Shown: positions 35,132 to 43,624 of the stretch, one piece after another
How the letters are laid out: each line of letters starts with the position of its first letter
Position numbering within the stretch: position 1 is the first letter of the stretch
Origin: Variovorax sp. CF313
GTDB lineage: Bacteria > Pseudomonadota > Gammaproteobacteria > Burkholderiales > Burkholderiaceae_C
Assembly: GCF_000282635.1 (NCBI RefSeq)
Contig: NZ_AKIW01000068.1
Location: forward strand, 62,001-126,000
Direction of reading: 5' to 3'
DNA length: 64,000 nt
Translations under genes and position numbers: made by a program
The notes under the pieces: model-generated
Databases searched by the model: none
Told to the model about the DNA's origin: nothing
Seen by the model: only the letters and a program-made list of their open reading frames with translations

Positions 35132-35517
35132 CGCCGCTGCAGCTTCTGGCGGTTGCCGCGCTGTTCTCAAGCATGGCCGCATGGGGCGCCGCGCCCGATG
35201 CGGTGCGCGGCGAGCAGATCTACGCGCGCTGCCTGGCGTGCCATGCGCTGGCGACCGACCGGGTCGGGCCCAGGCACTGCGGCCTGTTCGGACGGCTGGC
35301 TGGCAGCGTGCCCGGTTTCAGCTATTCGCAGGCCATGAAGAATTCGAAGATCGTGTGGAACGACAAGACACTCGACCGCTTCCTGGCGAAGCCGCTGGCC
35401 ATGGTGCCCGGAAGCGCCATGACCTATGACGGCGTGCCGGACCCCATGGAGCGGGCGGACCTGATTGCGTACCTGCGGCAGGCGAACGGCAAGCCTCCGT
35501 GCACGAACAGCCATTGA
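35128..35517 (+). CDS. Class I cytochrome c, periplasmic
   Basis: A 129-residue c-type cytochrome. A signal peptide (LLAVAALFSSMAAWGAAP) is followed by one heme site, CLACH, near residue 36. The mitochondrial-type pattern is recognisable: GPRHCGLFGRLAGSVPGFSYSQAMKNSKIVW, and a Met ligand in PGSAMTYDGV. The GTG start overlaps the ferritin-like stop. With that neighbour it may carry electrons to or from the predicted di-iron protein, which is an inference from position. Confidence 0.92.
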   Translation: MTPLQLLAVAALFSSMAAWGAAPDAVRGEQIYARCLACHALATDRVGPRHCGLFGRLAGSVPGFSYSQAMKNSKIVWNDKTLDRFLAKPLAMVPGSAMTYDGVPDPMERADLIAYLRQANGKPPCTNSH

Positions 35518-35590
35518 AGAAAAGCATCACGCGCGCGTACCCGCGAGCACCGGCTGGAAGAACGCGCCGTCGACGCGCCCCAATCGGCGC

Positions 35591-37354
35591 TCATGCCCGC
35601 GGCACCTTCCCCGCCGTATTCGGCGCACGGAGAAAGTCGAAGTCCACGCCCTTGTCGGCCTGCGTCACGGTCTGGAGGAACAGCTTTCTGTAGCCGCGCT
35701 CGGCGGTGGGTTCGACCACTGTCGTCTCCTGCGCGCGGCGCGCCAGTTCATCGTCCGTCACCAGCAGCGAAATCTCGCGCCTTGCCACGCTGAGGCGGAT
35801 GCGGTCGCCGCTGCGTACGTAGGCCAGTGGGCCGCCGACGGCCGACTCGGGCGTCACGTGCAGCACGATGGTGCCAAAGGCGGTGCCGCTCATGCGGCCG
35901 TCGGAGATGCGCACCATGTCCTTCACGCCGGCACGCGCGAGCTTGCGGGGGATGGGGATGTAGCCCGCCTCGGGCATGCCCGGCGCGCCCTTGGGGCCGA
36001 TGTTCTTGAGCACCAGCACGTCTCGCGGCGCGACGTCGAGCGTGTCGCTGTCGATGCGGGTCACCAGGTCTTCGGCGTTCTCGAACACCACCGCGCGGCC
36101 TTCGTGTTCCATCAGCGCCGGGTCGGCGGCCGATTGCTTGATGATCGCGCCGCCCGGCGCCAGGTTGCCCCAGAGCACCGCGATGCCGCCCTGCGGATAG
36201 ATCGGCCGGGCAGCCGGCCGCACCACGTCCTGCCGAAAGCCGGGGCCCGCGCGCTCGAGCTCCTCACCCAGCGTGCGGCCGGTGACCGTGAGCGCGTCGA
36301 GGTGCAGCAGCGGCTTGAGTTCGCGCAGCAGCGTGGCCATGCCGCCCGCGGCGTGGAAGTCTTCCATGTAGTGCTGGCCCGAGGGCTTCAGGTCGAGCAG
36401 CACCGGCGTCTCGCGGCCCATGCGGTCGAGCGCGTGCAGGTCGATGTCCAGGCCCATGCGCCCCGCAATGGCCGCGAGGTGCACGATGCCATTGGTCGAG
36501 CCGCCGATGGCCAGCAGCACGCGCATCGCGTTCTCGAAGGCGGCGGGGGCCAGCACCTTGTCGATGGTGAGGCGATCGCGTGCCATCTGCACGGCCTGCG
36601 CGCCGGTCTGCTCGGCGATGCGGATGCGGTCGGCCGTCACAGCGGGCGGCGAGGCGCCGCCCGGCATCGTCATGCCCAGCGCCTCGGCGATGCAGGCCAT
36701 GGTGCTGGCCGTGCCCATCACCGAGCAGGTGCCCACGCTCGCGACCAGCTGGTTGTTGACGTCGGCGGTTTCCTCGGCGTCGATCTCGCCCGCGCGGTAC
36801 TTGCCCCAGTAGCGCCGGCAGTCGGTGCAGGCGCCCACGCGCTCGCCGCGGTGGCTGCCCGTGAGCATCGAGCCGGTGATGAGCTGGATCGACGGCAGGC
36901 CCGCCGAGGCCGCGCCCATGAGCTGCGCGGGCACGGTCTTGTCGCAGCCGCCGATCAGCACCACGGCGTCCATGGGCTGCGCGCGCACCATTTCCTCGGT
37001 GTCCATGGCCATCAGGTTGCGCAGGTACATGCTGGTGGGCGCGGCGAAGCTCTCGTGCACCGAGATCGTCGGAAAGTCCATCGGCAGTCCGCCCGCGAGC
37101 ATCACGCCGCGCTTGACGGCCTCGACGAGTTGCGGCGCGTTGCCGTGGCAGGGGTTGTAGGCGCTGCCGGTGTTGGCGATGCCGACCACCGGACGATCAA
37201 GTGCGGCATCGGTATAGCCCGCGCCCTTGATGAAGGCCTTGCGCAGGAACAGCGAAAAGCCGCGGTCGCCGTAGCTGGTCAAGCCCTTGCGCATGCCTGC
37301 ACGGTCCGGGTCCGTGCCGTTGTCGTCATCGGGTTCGAGGGGCAAGGGGGACAT
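35591..37354 (-). CDS. IlvD/Edd-family sugar-acid dehydratase (L-arabinonate dehydratase-like)
   Basis: A 587-residue Fe-S dehydratase. The three cluster cysteines of the family are present: NPCHG (Cys69), GGCDKT (Cys137) and VGTCSVMGTAS (Cys210); the SDGRMSGT motif near the C-terminus carries the catalytic Ser. The GACTDCRRYWG segment and overall length are closer to pentonate dehydratases such as L-arabinonate dehydratase than to IlvD of branched-chain synthesis. It would convert an aldonate to its 2-keto-3-deoxy acid. The divergent TRAP receptor may supply the substrate. Exact substrate is uncertain. Confidence 0.88.
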   Translation of the reverse strand: MSPLPLEPDDDNGTDPDRAGMRKGLTSYGDRGFSLFLRKAFIKGAGYTDAALDRPVVGIANTGSAYNPCHGNAPQLVEAVKRGVMLAGGLPMDFPTISVHESFAAPTSMYLRNLMAMDTEEMVRAQPMDAVVLIGGCDKTVPAQLMGAASAGLPSIQLITGSMLTGSHRGERVGACTDCRRYWGKYRAGEIDAEETADVNNQLVASVGTCSVMGTASTMACIAEALGMTMPGGASPPAVTADRIRIAEQTGAQAVQMARDRLTIDKVLAPAAFENAMRVLLAIGGSTNGIVHLAAIAGRMGLDIDLHALDRMGRETPVLLDLKPSGQHYMEDFHAAGGMATLLRELKPLLHLDALTVTGRTLGEELERAGPGFRQDVVRPAARPIYPQGGIAVLWGNLAPGGAIIKQSAADPALMEHEGRAVVFENAEDLVTRIDSDTLDVAPRDVLVLKNIGPKGAPGMPEAGYIPIPRKLARAGVKDMVRISDGRMSGTAFGTIVLHVTPESAVGGPLAYVRSGDRIRLSVARREISLLVTDDELARRAQETTVVEPTAERGYRKLFLQTVTQADKGVDFDFLRAPNTAGKVPRA

Positions 37355-37524
37355 GGAAGGGCCTCTGTGTTGCTTGCGTGATCGTATGCCCGTGCCCGGG
37401 CAAACCCGATTACCACTTTTTGTTTCAAATCCTTACGATTGGAGCCGGGGATGTTTCCGTGGCATCCCCTTGCGCTGGCGCGCAATTTGCACTGGTTTTG
37501 CCTTTTCTCATCGAGGGAGAGTTC

Positions 37525-38514
37525 ATGAAAAGCTTCTTGCCGTGGCACCGGGCGGGCGTGCTGCTGATGGCATTGGGTGGCGTCATCGCTGTCCACGCCC
37601 AGGCCCAGGTGCTGCAATTCAAGTGGGGCCATGTCTACGAGCCCGCGAGCATCTTCCACCAGCAGGCGGAGCTGGCGGCGCGCAAGATCGCCGAGCAGTC
37701 CGATGGCAAGATCAAGATCGAGGTCATTCCCTCCTCCAGGCTGGGGCAGGAGGGCGACTTTCCGCTGATGCTGGCGAACGACTCGGTGCAGATCGCCTAC
37801 GTCGGGCAAGCCACGCTGGCCGAGGGCTATCCGCCGCTGAGCCTGGGAACCTACCCCTTCGCCTTCAAGGACCTCGACCACATGCGCAGGTACCTGGCGA
37901 GTCCGCTGTTGGCCGAGCTGATGAAGGGCTACAACGAGAAGAGCGGCAACCGCATGGTGGCCTCGGTGTACTACGGCGCGCGGCAGGTCACGTCGGCAAA
38001 GCCGCTGTCCAGGCCCGAGGACTTCCGCGACCTGCGCCTGTACGTGCCCGCCGCCGCGGCCTACCAGCTGTTCGCCACCGCGCTCGACGCCAAGCCGGTG
38101 ACGCTGCCTTTCATGAGCCTCTACGGCTCGCTCAAGAAGAACGAGGTGGAGGCGCAGGAAAACCCGCTCGACATCGTCAAGTCGAAGAAGCTCTACGAAG
38201 TCCAGAAATACGTGCTGCTGACGGGGCACGTCTACGACACGCTGGGCATCGTCATCGGCAAGGCCGCCTGGGCGAAGCTCGCGCCGCCCCAGCAGGCGAT
38301 GGTCGAGAAGGTGCTCGCGGAAACCGCGAAGTGGACCAATGTGGGCGTGATCGCCGGCGAGCTCGAGGACGAGAAGTTCCTGCGCGACAAGGGTATGACC
38401 GTGTCGCCGGCCAACCGGCAGCTGTTCCTGGAGCGGATCGCGAAGCGGTCGACGCCCGAGCAGATGGGCGCGCGGCCGGGCGACTACGCGCGCCTGCAGG
38501 CGCTGGTGAACTGA
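37525..38514 (+). CDS. TRAP transporter solute receptor (DctP family)
   Basis: A 329-residue periplasmic receptor with a signal peptide (LLMALGGVIAVHAQAQ, cleavage near residue 27). DctP features include FKWGHVYEPASIFHQQAELAA at the N-terminus, the Arg in DLRLYVPAA that usually contacts the substrate carboxylate, and the helix-rich C-terminus. No DctQ or DctM membrane gene lies in the window, so it is an orphan receptor here. GAGGGAGAG precedes the ATG. It diverges from the sugar-acid dehydratase, suggesting a sugar acid as ligand. Confidence 0.9.
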   Translation: MKSFLPWHRAGVLLMALGGVIAVHAQAQVLQFKWGHVYEPASIFHQQAELAARKIAEQSDGKIKIEVIPSSRLGQEGDFPLMLANDSVQIAYVGQATLAEGYPPLSLGTYPFAFKDLDHMRRYLASPLLAELMKGYNEKSGNRMVASVYYGARQVTSAKPLSRPEDFRDLRLYVPAAAAYQLFATALDAKPVTLPFMSLYGSLKKNEVEAQENPLDIVKSKKLYEVQKYVLLTGHVYDTLGIVIGKAAWAKLAPPQQAMVEKVLAETAKWTNVGVIAGELEDEKFLRDKGMTVSPANRQLFLERIAKRSTPEQMGARPGDYARLQALVN

Positions 38515-38524
38515 CGAGGCGGTT

Positions 38525-39940
38525 TCAGGCGGCTTCGAAGGCACGCAGCAGCGCGTGCGAGAGGTCGGCCACGAGTGCTTCGCGCTGGGGAGAAGGGCGC
38601 CAGAACGCGCGGCTGGCCACGCCCGTGGCTTCCCATTCGGGATGGTTGCGCGCCGGCTGCACGCCGCGCACCGCGGCCGCGGCGGCACGCGTGGGGGCAT
38701 CGCCGTTCTCGGGCGCATCGGCGGCGATGCGCTGCGTGGCCGCGTGGCCGCGCTGCTCGAGGGCCTGCGTGAGCTTGAGCTGCCATGCGGCCAGCGTGAA
38801 CAGCACGCCGTCTTCCACCGTGAGTTCGTGCACGTCGCGCAGCTTGTTGGCCAGCTTGCGCCCGAGCGGCCCCAAGCCCTGCGACACCGCACCGCCGATG
38901 GCGCCGCCCAGCGCCGCACCCGCACCGAGCGAGATGCCGGCCACCGCCAGGTCGGCCACCACGCCCACGGCCGCGCCGATGACCGCGCCCTTGCCGAGCC
39001 GCAGGCCCGCGTCCTTCATGGCTTCGGGGCTGAAGAAGTCGAGCGTCCAGCGGCCTTCGATCATCGGCAGCGGTGCCTCGTCGGCGTCGCCCTGGCGGAA
39101 GCCGTAGAGCGCGAGCAGGTCGTCGGTGCAGCGCTGGGCCTTGTCGAATACCGCCTTCTGCAGCGCCTCGACGAGCGCCTGGCGGCGTGCCGCGTCGGCG
39201 AACTCGGTGGACGACACCGTGCGGCGCACCGCGGCCGCATCGACGAGCAGGCCGGCGATGCGCGTGCAGGCGGACTGGCGGCGCCGGGCCGCCTCGGCGT
39301 CCAGCGCATCGACCACGGCGCGCAGCAGGTCGCGGCGCTCGCGCAGCAGCGTGGCGAGGTCGTTGTACAGGTCTTGTTCGGCGCCGACGAAGGGGGCCGC
39401 CGCGTCGAAGCGCACCTGCACGTGCAGGCCATAGGCCGAGAGCAGTTCCTTCCACGCCGTTTCGCGGCTGGCGGCATCGCGCACGAAATTCAGCACCGGC
39501 AGCACGGGGCGCGCACAGGAGTTGAGCAGTTCGATCTCGTCGCGGAACTTGGGCAGCACCGGCTCGCGCACGTCGATGACCAGGAAGGCCGCGTCGATGT
39601 CGAGCATGGTGCGCAGCACCTTGGCCTCCTGCTCGAACACGCCATGGGCTTCGGGACCCTGCAGGAACCGGCGGATGCGCTCGGGGGGCGTGGCCTGCTG
39701 GTCGAATCCGGCCAGGTGCTCGCGCAGCGCGACCGCGTCTTCCAGGCCTGGCGTGTCGAAGAAGCGCACGGCGGCTGCGCCATCCACGTCGAGGTCGACC
39801 GATTCGACATGGCGCGTGGTGCCGGGGCGCTGCGACACCTCGCCGAAGCCGACGCGGCGCGTGAGCGTGCGCAGCAGCGAGGTCTTGCCCGCGTTGGTGT
39901 GGCCGACGACGGCGATGCGGATGGGCGGTTGCGGCGTCAC
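38525..39940 (-). CDS. GTPase with DUF3482 domain
   Basis: A 471-residue protein with an N-terminal Era/TrmE-like G domain: G1 GHTNAGKTSLL (about residue 13), switch region RPGTTRHVESVDLD, and G3 DTPGLED. The G4 position is LNFVRD rather than the classical NKxD, which departs from standard GTPases. The C-terminal DUF3482 part has Gly-rich hydrophobic stretches (AVIGAAVGVVADLAVAGISLGAGAALGGAIGGAV) that may contact membranes. The GTG 39940 start overlaps the DUF2868 stop (GTGA), so the two are co-translated and likely function together. The role is unknown. Confidence 0.88.
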   Translation of the reverse strand: MTPQPPIRIAVVGHTNAGKTSLLRTLTRRVGFGEVSQRPGTTRHVESVDLDVDGAAAVRFFDTPGLEDAVALREHLAGFDQQATPPERIRRFLQGPEAHGVFEQEAKVLRTMLDIDAAFLVIDVREPVLPKFRDEIELLNSCARPVLPVLNFVRDAASRETAWKELLSAYGLHVQVRFDAAAPFVGAEQDLYNDLATLLRERRDLLRAVVDALDAEAARRRQSACTRIAGLLVDAAAVRRTVSSTEFADAARRQALVEALQKAVFDKAQRCTDDLLALYGFRQGDADEAPLPMIEGRWTLDFFSPEAMKDAGLRLGKGAVIGAAVGVVADLAVAGISLGAGAALGGAIGGAVSQGLGPLGRKLANKLRDVHELTVEDGVLFTLAAWQLKLTQALEQRGHAATQRIAADAPENGDAPTRAAAAAVRGVQPARNHPEWEATGVASRAFWRPSPQREALVADLSHALLRAFEAA

Positions 39941-41343
39941 GGTGCGGCGACCCCGTCCTGCAAGGAGACGTCCAGGCGGTCGGCGGCGGTTACGCGCTCC
40001 AGGCCGGTGTCGCGCAGCCAGTCGAGCCAGCGCTGCGTGGCGCCGGCATGCGGCGCATCGGCCAGCCAGATTCGGCACTCGCCGCAATGCGCGAGCAGCT
40101 CGCGCAGGAAGCGCTCGGTGCCGCGATCGGGGCTCGATGCGGCGTGGCAGACCAGCAGCACGGTACGCGGATGGACGTGGGCCAACTGGTCGAGCAGGGC
40201 GCGGCGCGCGGGGGCGCTGCCGTCGATGCGCTGCACCTGCGTCGCGATGCCGGCGGGCAGGGCGGCTGGGGGCCAGGGCATGTCGGGCGGCAGTTCGAAG
40301 CCGACGACGAAGAGCGCGTCATGCAGTTCCGAGGCCGGCAGGCCCGTGGGCAGCGCACCGCGCGTGCGGCCCGGGTCGGCATCGACGATGGCCGCCGGGG
40401 CCATCGCGGCGAAGCGGGCCAGCAGCTTGCGGTAGTAGGGCTCGCTCCAGTCGGGCTGCAGCGCCTTGCGGCGGCTGCGCCACACGGCCGCGCTCCACAG
40501 CACGAGCACCACGCGCGGCAGCAGCCCGTAGACCACGATGCAGCCGGTAAGCCACAGCGCCCAGGCGCGTTGGCCGCCGGCGTTTGCGGCACCGGGTGCC
40601 GCGGCCAGCACGGCGGTGGCATCGGGCACGGGAAAGCCGAGCCGCGCCGGCGCCCAGCCCAGCGCCTGCACGGCCCGCACGAAGAATGCCGGCTCGAGGA
40701 TCGTCGTCTCCCAGCTCAGCGTGTAGCTGCGGAACGCGAGCGCGAACAGCATCGCGGCCAGTACCACGGCGAACGACAGCGACCAGATGCCGTGGCTCAC
40801 GAGCCCGAAGGCCCATGGCAGCAACTTCGCGCGGGACAGCAGCCCGGTGGCCGCACGCACCAGCAGCGGCGCCTGGCCGCGCCTGCCGCCGGCCACGCGG
40901 GCGGTGAGCGACAGCCAGATCCAGCCGAGCGATGCGGTACTGAAGGAAACGAAGGGCACCCACAGGCCCACGAGCCAGAGCAGCAGCGTGAGCACATGCA
41001 GGCCCAGCAGGCTCGCGAGCGCGACGATCACGTTGATGTGGCGCTCGCCGCCGCCGACCACGTTGCCCGCCAGCCCGAGGCCGGCCGCAACGATCAGCGC
41101 CACCAGCGCGAGCAGCACCCAAGGGGCCCAATGGCGGGCGCGTGCGAGTTCAGCCTGCAGGCCGATGCGTTCGCCGAGCCGGAGTGCGCGTTCGACGATC
41201 TGCCCGTGGGCATCGGCTGTGTGCGAGGCTGCGGTGCGCAGGGCTTGCGCATCGTCGAGCGGACCGGCCTGCTCGGTCCATCGGATGGCCTCGGTGATCA
41301 CCGCGTCCGGAAAAGCAGTTTCGCGCAGCGCGGTGTTGGTCAA
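39937..41343 (-). CDS. DUF2868-domain membrane protein
   Basis: A 468-residue inner-membrane protein with four clear hydrophobic segments (LLALVALIVAAGLGLAGNV, IVALASLLGLHVLTLLLWLV, IWSLSFAVVLAAMLFALAF, LWLTGCIVVYGLLPRVVL) and a soluble C-terminal third with a Rossmann-like pattern (DALFVVGFELPPD, RTVLLVCHAAS). It matches DUF2868 and always seems to be paired with a DUF3482 GTPase; here they overlap by 4 bases. Biochemical function is unknown. Confidence 0.88.
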   Translation of the reverse strand: MTNTALRETAFPDAVITEAIRWTEQAGPLDDAQALRTAASHTADAHGQIVERALRLGERIGLQAELARARHWAPWVLLALVALIVAAGLGLAGNVVGGGERHINVIVALASLLGLHVLTLLLWLVGLWVPFVSFSTASLGWIWLSLTARVAGGRRGQAPLLVRAATGLLSRAKLLPWAFGLVSHGIWSLSFAVVLAAMLFALAFRSYTLSWETTILEPAFFVRAVQALGWAPARLGFPVPDATAVLAAAPGAANAGGQRAWALWLTGCIVVYGLLPRVVLVLWSAAVWRSRRKALQPDWSEPYYRKLLARFAAMAPAAIVDADPGRTRGALPTGLPASELHDALFVVGFELPPDMPWPPAALPAGIATQVQRIDGSAPARRALLDQLAHVHPRTVLLVCHAASSPDRGTERFLRELLAHCGECRIWLADAPHAGATQRWLDWLRDTGLERVTAADRLDVSLQDGVAAP

Positions 41344-41435
41344 CAGGGTCCCTTCGCAGCCAATCGGTCATCGCCCCGCCGGGTGCGGGGGGCGCGCGAA
41401 TTATGCCCGGCGCATCAGGGACGGCCACGAAGGAA

Positions 41436-41459
41436 ACGGGGCCGCAAGCGGCCCCGTTC
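41436..41459 (-). terminator. Rho-independent terminator of the 24-residue membrane protein gene
   Basis: AACGGGGCCGC and GCGGCCCCGTT form a perfect 11-pair stem with a minimal AA loop. On the minus strand it is followed by a T-rich TCCTTC stretch. It begins 35 bases after the stop of the small gene, supporting that gene as a short stand-alone transcript. Confidence 0.75.
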
Positions 41460-41494
41460 TGCATGTCGCGGGAGGCGATGGCGCGTGCCCGGTC

Positions 41495-41569
41495 TCAGCG
41501 AAGGCCGAAGAACGAAAGCACGGCTACGACCACCACGATCAGACCGACGATGTAAATGATGGAATTCAC
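41495..41569 (-). CDS. Very small single-span membrane protein (24 residues)
   Basis: From GTG 41569 the frame encodes a 24-residue peptide that is almost wholly one transmembrane helix (NSIIYIVGLIVVVVAVLSFF) ending GLR. GGAG at 41577-41580 is a fitting ribosome site and a perfect-stem terminator follows. Nearly identical short peptides of the form xSIIYIVGLxVxVxxxLSFxGLR are known to me from many proteobacteria as unannotated or hypothetical membrane proteins. Function is unknown. The 178 bases upstream to the ABC exporter show no other gene. Confidence 0.75.
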   Translation of the reverse strand: MNSIIYIVGLIVVVVAVLSFFGLR

Positions 41570-41746
41570 GCGAGGACTCCTCTGTGTTGAGACGGGTCCA
41601 GCATTGCGCCGCCTGCGTGGCACCACTGTCGGCAGGGGGCGGCGTGTGCTGTAGGCGCGGGTGAAGCACCGCCCGGAGGTTTCCCCGGGGGCTCGTGGCG
41701 GCTCGCCTCATTTGTGACGATTGTTTGCAGGCGCAACCGGTGCCGT

Positions 41747-43603
41747 TCAGGCGCGCATCGCCTCGTCTTCCTCGAGGTTGTCGCCCAGGAAGCCACCGCT
41801 CTGGTGCGCCCACAGCCGCGCATACAGCCCGCCCTGCGCCATCAGCGTGCGGTGGTCGCCTTCTTCCACCACGCGGCCCTCGTCGAGCACGATCAGGCGG
41901 TCCATGGCCGCGATGGTCGACAGCCGGTGCGCGATCGCGATCACGGTCTTGCCCTCCATCAGCGCGTAGAGGCTTTGCTGGATGGCGGCCTCGACTTCGG
42001 AGTCGAGCGCGCTGGTGGCTTCGTCGAGCAGAAGGATCGGCGCGTCCTTCAGCATCACGCGCGCAATGGCCACGCGCTGGCGCTGGCCGCCCGAGAGCTT
42101 CACGCCGCGCTCGCCGACGTGCGCCTCGTAGCCGCGCCGTCCGGTTGCGTCGCCGAGCGTCTGGATGAATTCGTGCGCCTCGGCCCGCTTCGCCGCCGCC
42201 TCGATCTGTGCGTGCGTGGCGTCGGGCCGCCCGTAGGCGATGTTGTCGGCCACCGAGCGGTGCATCAGCGAGGTGTCCTGCGTGACCATGCCGATGTGGC
42301 TGCGCAGCGAGTCCTGCGTGACGTGCGCGATGTCCTGCCCGTCGATCAGGATGCGGCCGCTCTCCAGGTCATGGAAGCGCAGCAGCAGGTTCACCAGCGT
42401 CGACTTGCCCGCGCCCGAACGGCCCACCAGGCCGATCTTCTCGCCGGGCTTCACCGTCAGATTCAGGTCGTCGATCACGCGGCGGCCTGCATCGGCATAG
42501 CGGAAGCTCGCGCGCTCGAAGCGCACCTCGCCGCGCGGGACTTCCAGGGTCTTGGCACCGGGCGCGTCGAGCACGGTGCGCGGGCGCGACAGCGTCTTCA
42601 TGCCGTCCTGCACCGTGCCGATGTTCTCGAACAGGCTGGTCATCTCCCACATGATCCAGTGCGACATGCCCTGCAGCCGCAGCGCCATCGCCGTGGCCGC
42701 GGCCACCGCACCCACGCCCACCGCGCCGTGCGACCACAGCCACAGCGCCGTCCCTGCCATGCCGGCGGTGAGGCCCATGCTCAGCGTGTGGTTGACGATC
42801 TCGAAGGCGCTCACGAGGCGCATCTGGCCGTAGCCCGTGTGCATGAATTCGCGCATCGCGTCGCGCGCGAAGCCGGCCTCGCGCTGCGTGTGCGAGAACA
42901 GCTTGACGGTCGCGATGTTGGTGTAGGCGTCGGTCACGCGGCCTGTCATGAGCGCGCGGGCGTCGGCCTGCGCCTTGCCGATCTTGCCCAGGCGCGGCAC
43001 GAAGTACACGAGCGAGCCGATGTAAAGCGCCAGCCAGATCAGGAAGGGCCATGCCAGTTGCGCGTCGAGCACGCCCACCAGCAGGATCATGGTGGCCACG
43101 TACACGCCCATGGCCACCAGCACGTCGGCCAGCACGAAGATGGTGTCGCGCACGGCCAGTGCGGTCTGCATCACCTTGGCCGTGATGCGGCCGGCGAACT
43201 CGTCCTGGTAGAAGGCCATGCTCTGGCCCAGCATCAGCCGGTGGAAGTTCCAGCGCAGGCGCATCGGCAGGTTCACCGCGAGCGTCTGGTGCTTCACGAT
43301 GGTCTGCAGTGCGACCACGCCGATGCTGATCACCAGGAACGCGGCCAGCCACATGAGCGTGGTGCCGCGTTCTTCCCAGAGGCGCGAAGGCTCGAGCCCG
43401 CCGAGCCAGTCGACGATGCGCCCGAGGATCGCGAACAGCGCCGCCTCGAAGATCGACATGACGGCGGTGAGCGCGCCCATCGCGGCGATCTTGCCGCGCA
43501 CGCCGTGCGTGCAGGCCCAGAGAAAGGCCACGAAGCCCTGCGGCGGCAACGCAGGTTCGGCTGCAGGGTAGGGGTGAAGGAGTTTTTCGAAGAGGCGGAA
43601 CAA
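41747..43603 (-). CDS. ABC exporter, fused membrane and ATPase domains
   Basis: A 618-residue ABCB-type half transporter. The N-terminal region has six membrane helices (residues about 35-330). The ATPase domain has Walker A GRSGAGKSTLVNLL, the signature LSGGQRQRVAIAR, Walker B ILLLDEATSALD and the switch His in AIAHRLSTI. It should work as a dimer and resembles multidrug or lipid exporters such as MsbA relatives; substrate unknown. The start at 43603 gives MFRLFEKLLHPYP, common in this subgroup. It lies 21 bases after the LysR gene on the same strand. Confidence 0.93.
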   Translation of the reverse strand: MFRLFEKLLHPYPAAEPALPPQGFVAFLWACTHGVRGKIAAMGALTAVMSIFEAALFAILGRIVDWLGGLEPSRLWEERGTTLMWLAAFLVISIGVVALQTIVKHQTLAVNLPMRLRWNFHRLMLGQSMAFYQDEFAGRITAKVMQTALAVRDTIFVLADVLVAMGVYVATMILLVGVLDAQLAWPFLIWLALYIGSLVYFVPRLGKIGKAQADARALMTGRVTDAYTNIATVKLFSHTQREAGFARDAMREFMHTGYGQMRLVSAFEIVNHTLSMGLTAGMAGTALWLWSHGAVGVGAVAAATAMALRLQGMSHWIMWEMTSLFENIGTVQDGMKTLSRPRTVLDAPGAKTLEVPRGEVRFERASFRYADAGRRVIDDLNLTVKPGEKIGLVGRSGAGKSTLVNLLLRFHDLESGRILIDGQDIAHVTQDSLRSHIGMVTQDTSLMHRSVADNIAYGRPDATHAQIEAAAKRAEAHEFIQTLGDATGRRGYEAHVGERGVKLSGGQRQRVAIARVMLKDAPILLLDEATSALDSEVEAAIQQSLYALMEGKTVIAIAHRLSTIAAMDRLIVLDEGRVVEEGDHRTLMAQGGLYARLWAHQSGGFLGDNLEEDEAMRA

Positions 43604-43624
43604 GGAAACAGTCTCCCGGAGAAC

